Positions 22,470 through 40,271 of a stretch of DNA of 64,000 bases are shown piece by piece. The DNA is from Nymphaea colorata. Taxonomy: Eukaryota > Streptophyta > Magnoliopsida > Nymphaeales > Nymphaeaceae. Below the pieces are notes generated by a model. That model ran no database searches. It had not been told where the DNA came from and worked only from the letters and a program-made list of their open reading frames with translations. The position numbers and the translations under genes were made by a program. Position 1 is the stretch's first letter; the number at the start of each line of letters is the position of its first letter. The stretch is taken from positions 4,283,501-4,347,500 of the forward strand of contig NC_045142.1 in assembly GCF_008831285.2 (NCBI RefSeq). Reading direction: 5' to 3'.

Positions 22470-25400
22470 ATTTAGAGAGAGAGAGAAAGAGGAGTTGGTG
22501 CAAGCTTTCTCCTGAGTGCCTTGATGGAGTTGTTGCTCAGCCTGCTACTTGCTCCTCTTTCATTTTTCTACTAAAATGGGTTTGAAGGTGGGTTAGATTG
22601 GTCTAGAGATGCCAATGGGTCGGGTTATTCATCTAATTGTTGATCCCAATCTAGGTCCATTCTTCTATTTTGGGCATTCAAAATTATTCACTTCCAAATC
22701 AAAAGTTGGACCCGGGTTTGTTATTTAATAGTTTCATGCAACTTGGGGACTTGGTTAACTGAAACAAATTTAATCAATTATCTGTTTATCAATCAGACTT
22801 GGTCTTATTCTTTGTGTCGGCCGCTGGTCTTGTAAAAAATCGGTTGTCAATTTGATTCTCATGGTTGCTATTCTTCTAAACTGCAAATGGCAGATGTGTG
22901 ACGCTCTAGTTAATGGGTATACCGCTCCCTTGGGTATCAAAACTGAAACAAACTTAGTCAGTTATCTGTTTATCAGTCCTGCTTTTCAATATTGATTAGG
23001 TACATGAAACTTTGATATGGCCAATAATTTGGACCAGATCTATCAGATCATTAGTCCAAATCTAGTGACACATAAGCTGACGTGGGCAGTTGCCCACGCT
23101 AGCAACAAATTTTTTATTTATTTTTACATACTTTTACGTAGATCTTTTACAATTATTTACTTATTTATATATGTTATGCACCTTTAAAAATGAGAATTTC
23201 TATAAGAGTGTCTTTGGTAATGCTAATCGGATTCTGTTGACAACTGAGGACAAATAATTAGCGTATGGGCTGTGCCATCTGAATATGATTCTCAGATCGT
23301 AACCGAATCCAGAATCCAGATACCTCATTCAAACCCTACTGCTTGATGTTTTGGGTTTCGAGCTAGTTGGATTCGGGTTCAAACAGTCACATTCGAGCCA
23401 AAATCTAAAAACCAATTGGATCAGTTTCGGTTGTCTAAGACCCAGTAAAGGCGATTCCCAATGCAAATCTTCTGATCCTTCTACATCCCTACCAATCTCT
23501 TCCCATGATACTTAAAGTGAATTTTGGACCCAAGTTGTTCAGATCATTACAGTTCCTCAATCAAACAAGGTACTCTTTCTTTCAATTGCTTGCTGATGCC
23601 CTACTTATTGTCTCTAGAAGCATAATGGATCGTAACTAATGCACATTCAATGCGAATTAAAGAAAGCAAATAAGACATAGCTTGCTTTCGAGATCAATGC
23701 TCCAAAGAAGTCTCGACTCCTACAAGAACTCTTTGTCTTTCCATCCCAGTGGCCGGAAAACCACTCCCGGAAAAAGAGAAAAAGAGAGAGACCTTGATGC
23801 ACTGGTGCTGGTCCTGCCTGATCTCCGGCTTCTTTTTATTTGGATTCTTTTCCTTATGTCCAGGCCAAAGGGAAAATGCCAAAATTGTCAAAGGTTTTTG
23901 CCCACGAGAGATACCTACCTTCGCTCTTTCGGAAAAGAAGATCCACTGAGTTTTGAACTCGTGACATTGTGTAGCACAACCCAGGAGTCGCTTTTGTCAG
24001 AAGGGAAAAGACATTGGGACCGATTAGTATTTGAAGCATGCATTCTAGAAAGCTTAGGGAAACTCTTAGGAGGAATGCGATAGTCTTAATTTGAGATTTG
24101 AGGTGATCTCAGATAATTGAGAATTTGGTATCTATGGGTTTTAAGGGACCTCAAATATGAGGCTTTCGCTATACACTAAGGTTGTGTTTGAAATCCTAGA
24201 ATTTTGATACTGGAGTCAAAATTCCAACTCAAACTGTAATTGATATGAAAATTCCAGTTCTAGTTTTCCTTTTTTGGTGTTTGATAAGATTCCAGAATGA
24301 ATTAAAGAAAACTTGTTTGATGAAAAGAGAGTTAAAATGTCAGCAGCCCTCAATTAAAAAACATCATGCCTTATGCCCCAATGTGATAAAAAAAAAATCC
24401 GGAATTCTAGAACCATAGCTCCAGTAATCAAAATTCTTTGTTTGATAACCAAATTCAAGAATGGGAACAGTGATTCTTTTCATTGATTCCAAGCGAATCA
24501 AACATTCCCCTAAGGAGTTTATATATATATTTTTCACATAGCAGTAAAATCCGGTGTTTGTTTACATGGCAAGTCTCGCACAAAAAAGAATCTTAGATCA
24601 GACTAAGATCTGAGATCCAAGCCTATCAAACACACTTTTCGATTACATGCATCAAACCCTTTTTACTCATCGTTGGACTTGCGAAGGGAAGGGACTAGTA
24701 GAAAACGCAGAGTGAAAAACTGAGAATCCAATTACTTGACAAAGAACTACCAATTACTTAACAACCTACCTTACAAGTTCCTCAAATTTCTTTATAATCT
24801 TGGATGTAGCACTAAGTTTTTCAAAGTGAGACGTTATAAACTACATCCCTTAAGGCACATTCATCCGCACGTGTGATACTTCAAATCCAAGTGTTGAACC
24901 GGCTCTGGTACCACAGTAATGACGCAGCACCCTCCCACATTGGGCTCAGGCCCATACGATCCTAACCCACACTCTAATAACTTCAGTTCCAATTCAGAAG
25001 AAAACTTTTTTTTTTTTGGGAGGGAACCAAAGCTCCTATGTACGTTGGGCTGGTTTGTTACATGTAAACCCATCAAGAACTTAGTTATAATATTATTTTA
25101 TCTAAATATATATTATTATCATCAATTACATTTATATATTATATTGTATATATTTTTATTATAATTGAACCAGGACGGGCTCATGCCCAAGTTGCAGCCA
25201 GTCGTCGGGACTGATGCCCACCCATATCATGCAAACTTTGCTTCTCATTATTAGAACACCAAAATGATGTATAAACACGCGCGCGCACACACACACACAG
25301 AAGAGAATTTTTTCTTTTTTTTTATTAGTTCGCTTGAGAAATGATGGAACAATTTCTTCTTTCTCTTAGAGATACATACTCAATTTTGTAATAGAAAAAA

Positions 25401-25480
25401 AGCAAGAGTTGGCAAAAATGTTAGATGAAAAATATAGTAATAAAAATAACAAAAAATGAATAAAAGAATCTTAAACGAGG
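22470..25480. other. Gene-free intergenic DNA
   Basis: No convincing gene. The longest frame (23682-24083, plus, 133 codons) has no recognisable domain. At 23280-23470 is degenerate GATTCGG/ATCCGAATC-rich sequence. A MITE-like segment spans about 24178-24515. A GC/CA microsatellite lies at about 25277-25300. Confidence 0.55.
24178..24515. mobile_element. MITE-like element with degenerate terminal inverted repeats
   Basis: The left end (aaggttgtgtttgaaatcc) and the inverted right end (cttaggggaatgtttgattc) agree around the core (G/A)TGTTTGA, the type of terminus seen in hAT-derived non-autonomous elements. The body consists of repeated phrases such as aattcca and gaattctag. It has no coding capacity. 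I cannot define a clean target-site duplication. Confidence 0.4.
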
Positions 25481-25482
25481 AT

Positions 25483-25616
25483 CGTCCATCAAAAGGATGG
25501 ATGACCTTCATTTGATGTCGGGGAATGTTAACTAAAAGATAGGAGTCTATATACACTCTACCTTTTAGTTAACATTTCGGGACATCAAACGAAGGTCATC
25601 CATCTTTTTGAAGGAT
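25483..25616. repeat. Long near-perfect hairpin (inverted repeat)
   Basis: Arms of about 50 nt (left from about 25488 to 25538, right from about 25561 to 25612) pair with roughly five mismatches around a loop of about 22 nt (ataggagtctatatacactc). Shared core: atggatgacctt...tttgatgtc...aatgttaactaaaag. Outer pairing decays. It could be a foldback MITE or a small-RNA precursor; the sequence alone does not decide. Confidence 0.85.
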
Positions 25617-27092
25617 TTTTCTCTTTTCATTTATTCTTTCCCCTTCCAGCCTACTCTTGAGCATATCCACATTTTCACTAGTCACATATATGGGCTCAAA
25701 GTTGCTTTTGGGAGGGAGCATCTAATTCCTCCACTCATGCAACTTTCCACTATTTTGCTTCCTTCCTTCCTTCTGATGCATTGGTATCCATTTCTACCAT
25801 TGGGAATTCTTCCTGTCCATCAATTTTGAAACATTATGAAGTCTTGAAACAATGTCACTCAAACCCAATAGCTCATCCTAGCTAAACTCTCCATGAAAAC
25901 AAGCCAAATCTTGAACATGTCAAGATTGATTCATTAATTTACTAATCTGGTTCATTACATTGCCAATAAATGTGTCCCTCTGGGGTTGGTGCAATAACTT
26001 GGAGTGGTGGTTGGTAAGCAGTCAGTCTCTATTTTGAGTGTCAGAAACATCAACCTCTTGTACTGTAAGAGAAATGGTCATCGATGCACAAGTTAAAACA
26101 CAGTGGGGGCGACGCCCTAAAGCACCGAAAGCCAGCTCTGTACCCAATAAGGACAAAAGGTTGGACAAAAGCTTCGGATTTGCATTAGGCATTGGGGACA
26201 TAAAATTCTGTTCATCTCTTAGTAGGGCATCCCATAAAGTTGAGCATACTCTTGCAATGAAAATTTTGCGCTGCTCATTGTGTTCTTCATTAGTATCATT
26301 TTGAGAGTGCATCGTGACCATATGCAGACAAGAGCCAATGCACACTTTATTCTCCATGTCTTCGCTCATCAATAAAGTTCCTCCTCTCCTTTCTTTGCAC
26401 CAATTACCTTATCATAAGTGCCTTGGAGTGGTAGGAACCTTTTTCTAGTTTGAACCCCAGATAATTTTCATACTCTTTTTTTTTTTTTAGTGTATGCACA
26501 TAATTTATTGAATAATGTAAGGATGTCAATATATTCGGTTTGGATTGGATATCTGATTGAAACATTTCTAAAAAATTGGATATGGAGAAATTTAATATCC
26601 GAGATCGGGTCGGATTTATATTTTAAAAATATCGTCTGATCGGACTCAAATTCGGATATACATAAACATCTGATTGGATTTGGATTCGAATCATATTTAG
26701 TTTTAAATAAGTACATATATCCAGTACTCTAACATTTTGTAAATCGGCCAGATCCATTTCAAAACTCAGATTCAGCGAATAAGTATAAGATTTAATTTTA
26801 AATAAATACCATATATCTAATGCTCTTACAGTTTGAAAATTGGTCAGCGTCGGTTCAAAATTTGGATTCAGATATGAATGTAATATTTGGATTCAGATTG
26901 TGAAATTAGATTTTGGATTCAGATTCATATATGACTTTTTGTTTTTCGTATTCAAATCTGAACATATAAATATTCTAAAAAACAGATAATGTTAACGGAA
27001 TATCTGATTTGAATCCAATATGTTGATATCCCTAAACTTATGTTGTTAAGATGATTATCCATGAAACTCTTGGGATGCAAGAATTGGTAGAG

Positions 27093-27097
<5 letters not shown>

Positions 27098-27182
<85 letters not shown>
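27098..27182. repeat. (AT)n microsatellite, about 85 bp
   Basis: Pure alternating AT, directly following the degenerate GATTCGGAT-rich stretch. Confidence 0.96.
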
Positions 27183-27184
<2 letters not shown>

Positions 27185-28429
27185 AAAACGTGGCTATGTG
27201 TAAGCTTCCAGTTGAATTAAGAGATTATGTAAGTTGGTTTGAAACTTCCAACTTGTTGAATTAGGAGACTACTTAAAGTTCAACACTTGGAGCACACATG
27301 GCTAAAGGGAAGAAAGGGGGAAAATACTTGGCAGATTTCTATGCTGACAATAGTAAAATAACGCATGAAAAGATGCTTTATGTTGGCATGAGGACTACTC
27401 CTTCACGCTACAAGTGACAAATGAAAGGACCTATTTTCTTTTCTTTTCCGTTCCCTTTGCTTCTAGGGTTCAGGTTGTGTCAAGGTCCGATGCACTATCA
27501 AGTTAGTGTTCGGCTCCATTCCATTGGTTCGTGAATATAACGCCTATGAGAATCAAATTAAAGTTTTAATAATTTATTAGGACAAAAAGATCAAATTATC
27601 AATTTAATGACTTCTGAGGTGAAATTATATAAAAGCAAAAAAAAAAAAAGATAAAAAGAAAGGCTTTTAAGAAAAGCCAAAAAAATTTGATCTTGAAAGT
27701 TGGAATGCCCGTTTCTAAGGTACGTAAGAAAGGCAAAAAATTGTATTTCTAAAGAAGTCATATAAGTACTTTGGCGAAGTTCTTCTCAAGGAAATGTGCT
27801 TACATTATTTTAGGCACGATTCCTGATCATGTTGGTTCATCCGAGAACAGCCAAAAACTTTAAATATTTGCGCTAAGCCTTTATTTTAAACTTATATTCA
27901 TACAAGCTTGTAGCTCACACATTTCTAAGTTCAAGATCAACGATTTCTAAATTAAAAGCCTAACTTAACGTTTTAAATCCCGAACGTTTTGAAACGTTAA
28001 AAACTTTTAAATTCACTGTATTCTCCTTTGTAAGAGTCAACACCTCATACCCTCCTGGTTAGTGGCAACAAACAAGGAATGAGAGGGGGGCAGAAAGAAA
28101 CAGAGAAATATATAAATTATATGAAAAAGTGCAGGGATGAAAAATAAATATCGAAAACTTGACGAGTACATTAGGTTTCACGAATTGAAAAAGTTAAAGA
28201 CTCTTAATTTTGAAGCATAAGTTTTCAATTGATATAAATTTTAATATTTTGCATTTATTTATACAGTTGAATCGATAGAAAACAGCAGCGCTCATAAATC
28301 ATAATAGTGCCATAGAGACAAGAAACATACGAGCCATGATTCTCTCACTTCTCTTTATATCAAACCGGACCGGAGATAGGCGTGAGAAGCTAGAGCATAT
28401 TTTATCTCCTCTCTCTCTTACATACATGC

Positions 28430-28435
28430 ACACAT

Positions 28436-28494
<59 letters not shown>
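28430..28494. repeat. (CA)n/(TA)n compound microsatellite
   Basis: A CA run to about 28453 passes into a TA run to 28494. Confidence 0.95.
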
Positions 28495-28498
<4 letters not shown>

Positions 28499-28683
28499 TA
28501 AAAACAAAATAACTCACCCAGCCATCTAAGTAAGGCTGTTTAATGATGAATAGTTGAAAAAAAACCAAACAAAAAATATGCTGGACATTTTTACCATCTA
28601 GTACTAGTTCACAAATTTTTCTTATTATTTTTATTTCAATCGATCATATGTTTTAAATGGATTATTCTAGTTAAATGACTGTG

Positions 28684-28732
<49 letters not shown>
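28684..28732. repeat. (AT)n microsatellite inside a degenerate inverted repeat
   Basis: Pure AT of about 49 bp at the centre of two inverted arms (about 28511-28680 and 28735-28900) that share cagccatctaag and its complement. Another AT run lies at 28924-28946. Confidence 0.9.
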
Positions 28733-28734
<2 letters not shown>

Positions 28735-29263
28735 GGTAACTAGTTTTTTAAAGTCACTTACCCATTTAATTAGGACCGTCCAATCCAAGATAATGGACGG
28801 TTAAGAGTTAAATGAAAAGAAAAAATTATGAACATTTTCATATATTTGTATTAGTTCACATTGATTAAATAGACGTCTTTAGATGGCTAAGTGACCTTGG
28901 ATAGCCATGATCAACATTCAAAATATATATATATATATATATATAGACTAGATTATAAATATTTTCTACATTCATGGAAGATGAATGGGCAGGTATACGA
29001 CAGTCGGAAAATGTGGAATGATTTCCGAAGACCAAAAGATGCCTTACAAGTTCTTTCTAAGAGCCATCGCATACATACACTGAAAATCCGGCATTTTTTC
29101 TCCTCTGCGCACAAAAGCCTGCCTCCACCGCCGCAAGCTTTTCTCCCTCATATCCATCAGCACTCAATTATTTACATATATAATATTGCTCCCTCCCTTT
29201 CCCCCCTTACAAATGTAAGACATTTTTTTCGTCTTCTTTTCTCTTTTCCCTGACAAAGTGGTG

Positions 29264-30469
29264 CTACGAATTCGCTGCTGCAGAAGACCAGAACTGTGCA
29301 TACTTCACACGAGACACGCTCTGCAGAACTCCCATCGGCGACACGTCCCCCACAATAGTCACCTTCTTCGTTTTTGCGTCTATCGTGAAAGAACTCACTC
29401 CTGCCAACCAGCCAAATTGCAAAGATATAAAGCATTTGAAGAGGAAATAATAATGCAGATCAATTTATAAGAATGACTGTAATTTTCTTCCTTCATTTGC
29501 ACTGAACCCTTAGCATCTATTTGTATTCAAGATATCTGAACTATGAATTTCTTGCTAACTGACATGCAATGTTCTAGTTGGAGTCCTGATCTTATGATAA
29601 GCGGTTGATCAATTTACAGATGAATGCAGTCAATAGAACCATGTTGGCATGTGATACCTTCCATCCTTGAGATGTGCTTTCTCACTTTCATTTCACAGCC
29701 TTTGCAGTGTATGGAGACTTTCAGGACGACAACCTTCAAGATGAAAAGGAAAACGTGAGACGTCCCAAAAAGAAATTGAAAAGACAGAATGACAGTTTGA
29801 ATAAAACTAATCAAAAGTTGAACTCTATAATATTGCATTTTCTGCTTTTAGAAGTTGCAAAGCAAGTACCTGATCTGAGGGAGGAGTAGCAGGGGAATCT
29901 TTTGTGGGGGATTGATCTGTTTCTGTGGGTTTGATGGGAATGAGAGCAGGAAGAGGCTCAATATCAGGAAGTATGCTCAAGATGCTTGTGTCACTGAGCA
30001 GATACCTCGACGAGCTTGAAGGGCTTTTGGATTCAGAGATCTTCTTGGACTTGCGGCCATGGATTTCTTTGGATGGTGGGGAAGGACTGTGCTTGTTTCT
30101 GTTGAAAGTTGTGACCTTGCTCAAGAGAAACCTCGATGAACCAAATGCAGAGCTGGCACTTTCTGTAGGAATTTTGGGTTTGTGGCCATGAATTTCTCTA
30201 GTAGAAGATGCAGGAGGAGAAGAAGAAGAGGCAGAACCAACAGAAACAGAAGCATAAGAGGAAGAGGAGTGCTTGCTCTTCTGCTGCTGCTGCTGGTGGT
30301 GGTGGAGGTGGTGGAAGCCTTTAGGCTTCGATGGTAGTCCTGGGATCAACGACTTCCTCATGGAACTATTTCCTTCAAGCCTTCCATGGCGAGTTACAGA
30401 GCTCACGTCGATGCTCCTGCAGATGGCAATTGAGGAAGCAGATGCGCAGAAAATGTCAATCCCTTTCAT
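29264..30469 (-). CDS. NAKR: NaKR-like heavy-metal-associated (HMA) domain protein
   Basis: Three exons on the minus strand, 30469-29870, 29733-29658 and 29400-29264, join in frame (600+76+137 nt) to 270 aa. The N-terminus MKGIDIFCASASSIAIC matches the conserved start of the Arabidopsis NaKR1/2/3 (SODIUM POTASSIUM ROOT DEFECTIVE) family, which fixes the start although the frame stays open to 30667. The middle is Ser/His/Gln-rich with SSRFLLS and SSSRYLLSD repeats. Residues 201-270 are the HMA domain: VLKVSIHCKGCEMKVRKHI with the metal-binding CxxC at about 210-213, then VSSFTIDAKTKKVTIVGDVS and VKYAQFW. NaKR1 is a phloem protein affecting ion levels and movement of the florigen FT; a similar role is inferred. 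At 270 aa it is shorter than NaKR1 (about 319), nearer to its paralogues. The third exon is only 45 codons, and its frame is visible only on the minus strand. Confidence 0.93.
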
Positions 30470-30484
30470 GGCTCTGACAGTGAA

Positions 30485-30676
30485 GTGAGGAATCAAATTT
30501 AACAAGGATGAGGCCTTTTGATCGCTAACCAAACATTTGACATAAGAATGAAGAGAGAAATCTAACAAGGATGAGATCTTTTGGCTGGTCGCTAACCAAA
30601 CATTGACATGAGATTTGAGAAAAGGAATCGGACAAGGATGAATTATTTTTGGCTGATCGCTAGCCAAACATTGACA
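30485..30676. repeat. Three imperfect repeats in the leader of the NaKR-like gene
   Basis: The phrase (a/g)acaaggatga...(g/t)atcgct(a/ag)ccaaacat(t)tgaca occurs three times, with caaggatg at 30503, 30566 and 30633, so the spacing is 63 and 67 bp. All copies lie between the start codon and a possible TATA box on the minus strand (TATAAGA, about 30738-30732), so they would be in the 5' UTR. They keep the upstream frame open by chance. Confidence 0.8.
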
Positions 30677-30739
30677 AAAAGAGAGACAGAGGGAGAGGAA
30701 TAAAACTTCGATTTCAGTTGTGTCTGTGTGTTCTTATAC

Positions 30740-37399
<6,660 letters not shown>

Positions 37400-37478
<79 letters not shown>

Positions 37479-37479
37479 G
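37400..37479. repeat. (AT)n microsatellite, about 80 bp with one GT interruption
   Basis: Alternating AT with a single TG interruption near 37462. A small foldback element begins 80 bp further on. Confidence 0.95.
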
Positions 37480-37560
37480 TGGATGTGATTTCTTATTGCT
37501 TTTATAAATATTAAGAATTGTCCAAAACTATATTGAAATAAGCCGGTGACCCTTTTTTTA

Positions 37561-37690
37561 GATGGTTAAATATTTAAAATTGTCATTATAAACCATCGTT
37601 AAGAGAATCATTAACCATTTACATGATAAGCTGCCAGTAATTCTTTTAAAGCTAAAATGTTTAGCAGCATGTTTTAGTTATTTAACCATC
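37561..37690. mobile_element. 130-bp foldback MITE-like element
   Basis: It begins GATGGTTAAATA and ends TATTTAACCATC, a perfect 12-bp terminal inverted repeat. The interior also tends to fold (attataaaccatcgttaag against attaaccat). Its left half (gatggttaaa.atttaaaa..tgtcatta) resembles the sequence at about 63723-63760, suggesting a family. No clear target-site duplication. Confidence 0.6.
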
Positions 37691-38317
37691 AGGTAACATC
37701 TAGTAGTATGTTGATTTCAATTTCCACAGAACTACTTATCAAAAATTATTTTAACAGCATAAAATCATAACTTTTTTCATTAAAAAATGTGTAAACTCCT
37801 TCTTCTTAGTAAATGAATCATAATGAGCACATCCTGGTTAGAGTTGTGGAAAAATAATTTTAAAATTTTCTCTAGTTTCAGTCTTCAAGTCTTACGACAT
37901 ACACTTGCAATATATGTAAGGGATCCATAATCAGATCTGCTAAAAAATTTTGGATCGAATTTCTAACTGGATTTTGGTGTGTACCGATCCGTAAAGTGAA
38001 ATTGAATATGATGCACAACTGGGGTTCAAAAAAGATTCGACTACATTTCCTTATTATGTCAAAAGAGGTTCTGAATCCAAGTCCGAATCTGAATCCTATT
38101 AGTTTAATTTGGTAAAATCTGGATCCAAATCTTATTTTCATAATCAATATCATAATATGTGCAGGTGCAACCGCCAGTCTTGAATTTGATTCGTAATTAA
38201 ACCAAAAATAATCTTTGAATTCCACACATGAAGAGCATTTTATTGAAAGGTGACGTATAATTCACTATCACTAATCTTCAATTGAAAATAACTGAAAATT
38301 ATTAAAATTTAATAAAT

Positions 38318-38420
<103 letters not shown>

Positions 38421-39460
38421 AAAAATTGATGTAACATGTAGGTTTGTTATGGTTTATGAATATACTTGTGTAATATACGCAGTTAGATTATATTAAACCG
38501 ACCTTTGACTCGCTAAAGTTGGATGATTAGGCTTGGTCATTCACAAACAGGAAATACCCTAATCATCAAGGATTTGGAAGAAACCAAATGAGATTCTCAA
38601 GGAACAAATGCCCAACAGTGCAAACTTTTTCTTTGAGGCCAAGATGGGTTTGGTTCTACATAATAGAGAATCAGATTCTTGGCTTTATATTGTTTTTGCC
38701 GCCCCATTAGTGAATGTTAATCACTTTTTATCATTCTCATGATGATTACCAATGAGGTAATCTTTCTTATCTGCTTTTTGTTTCTCTCTCCCTCTTTTGT
38801 TTTTCATGAGAGAGAGGAACTTTGACAAATAAACAATTAGGGGCTCACTTTTTATCATTCTCATGATTTCTTATCTGCTTGTAAGAGTTGGCGATTTACA
38901 TTGAAATTTTGTAGGATAGTTGGTCAGGCAGGCGCGAGTGTAAAAAGCTTGTTGTTTGTTTGATTTCTGTGGATGCTATTCTCATGGACCGTCAAAAGTG
39001 AGATCGCGGCACTCTAGTTGCAGGGTGTATCGTATCCCACCCAAGACCCACAGCTAGGGGGAATGGGGTGGTCTTCGGATCTTCTTTGGGTGGTGGGTTG
39101 TTAAGCTCTTGCTCACCAAAAGAGTTGGGTAGGTACACTAGAAAGAAATTTCAACACTCTTCCAATTCAAAAGTGAGCTTTATTTAGTAGATTCAGTAAG
39201 AAAATAAAAGGAACAGAAGTGAATAGCAATTAGATTTGATATTAATATCAAAGTTCTTACTGAATCAGATCACCTGTGAAAATTTGGATCCGGGTTTCAA
39301 CCTTTTTTTATACTTGAAGTTGTATTAAACTCAGACTCTGATTAGAGGCATCTGATCAGTTGAACATGGTAATAGTGATATCTAATCCAGTGACATACTT
39401 TATCCTATGGAGGGCTGAAATCCTGATTTCTCTTCATTTGAAGGGCCTATCATGATGAGC

Positions 39461-39524
<64 letters not shown>

Positions 39525-39744
39525 CATCTAACATGGGTCGAAGTAGCTTGCTTGTTCATTAACTTGAAAATATTATTCAGGATGGCCTGTAAAAAATGTT
39601 CTTATTCAAGTAAGTCTCTGTTTATCATTTTGGTGTGCTATAGTACAGACAGATTGATTGGTGAACAGAGAAGCTTACGGCTTGGGTGCACCCAACTTAG
39701 TAAAATTAACTCATTTATATTTGGCCAGAGTAGCTCAAGAGTTG
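38421..39744. other. Gene desert, part 3
   Basis: No gene seen. A (TA)n/(CA)n compound microsatellite lies at about 39463-39525. A phrase around ctttttatcattctcatgat occurs twice near 38724-38745 and 38848-38870, a small direct repeat. Confidence 0.55.
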
Positions 39745-40271
39745 CTCATTAAGGCCAAACTAATCAAGCACAAAGGGAACACTTGAGAGCATCGGATTTC
39801 CGATGATCTCATTCTGCTTGACAGTGTTGATGTCCCAGAATCTCCAACAATTCCCATAGTTTATCAGACTAAGGATTTCAGTTCAGACCTAAAACCCGCA
39901 CTTACATCTACAATTTTCAGTTTCACATACACAAAAGATCAATTCAAGTTTAGATTTGAAGGGATCGACTCTTTCCAATCATAAACCTTAGGGGCCATTT
40001 GGCATTAGGATTACTGTATCAGCATTCCATGAATCTGCCTTGAAATTCATGGGTACCCCACTTTCCATGAGTGTACCTCAATTTTGAGGCAGATTCATGA
40101 AACACTCATAATGTGCTCAAAGACACTGTTAGGAATTTATATCAGAAGAATCAAGTCAAGTAAACATATATAAGCTCATATAATATATAAAGTGTAGTAT
40201 GGAATGCAGTATGTTTCAACAAACATATAACTTTGTCTAATTGGTTAGGGTTCATGGCATGTAAGAAACAG
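39745..40271. repeat. Direct duplication, copy 1 (about 530 bp)
   Basis: Runs from tgctcattaaggccaaac to catgtaagaaacag and is nearly identical to 42191-42726 on the same strand. The body contains internal inverted words (catgaatctgcct against aggcagattcatg, about 40027-40100). No coding sequence. It reads like a recent segmental duplication or two insertions of one non-autonomous element. Confidence 0.9.

Larger units (their letters stand above)
25620..29263. other. Gene-free intergenic DNA with microsatellites
   Basis: No convincing gene. A 116-codon minus-strand frame at 26022-26372 has no recognisable domain. Degenerate GGATTCGGAT-type sequence fills about 26515-27030. Several AT arrays follow, and inverted arms at 28511-28900 surround one of them. 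The last few hundred bases are the 3' flank of the NaKR-like gene. Confidence 0.55.

Noticed and set aside
23682-24083. 133-codon plus-strand frame
   Set aside because: No domain, overlapping frames on both strands of similar length, no splice partner. An organelle-derived origin was considered but I could not support it.
26022-26372. 116-codon minus-strand frame
   Set aside because: The sequence looks moderately protein-like but I recognise no family, and it has no promoter or partner exon. It might be a decayed transposon or gene fragment.
30470-30667. In-frame extension of the NaKR-like protein by 66 residues
   Set aside because: The conserved family start MKGIDIFCAS is at 30469, and the extension is made of three DNA repeats whose spacing is not a multiple of three throughout.
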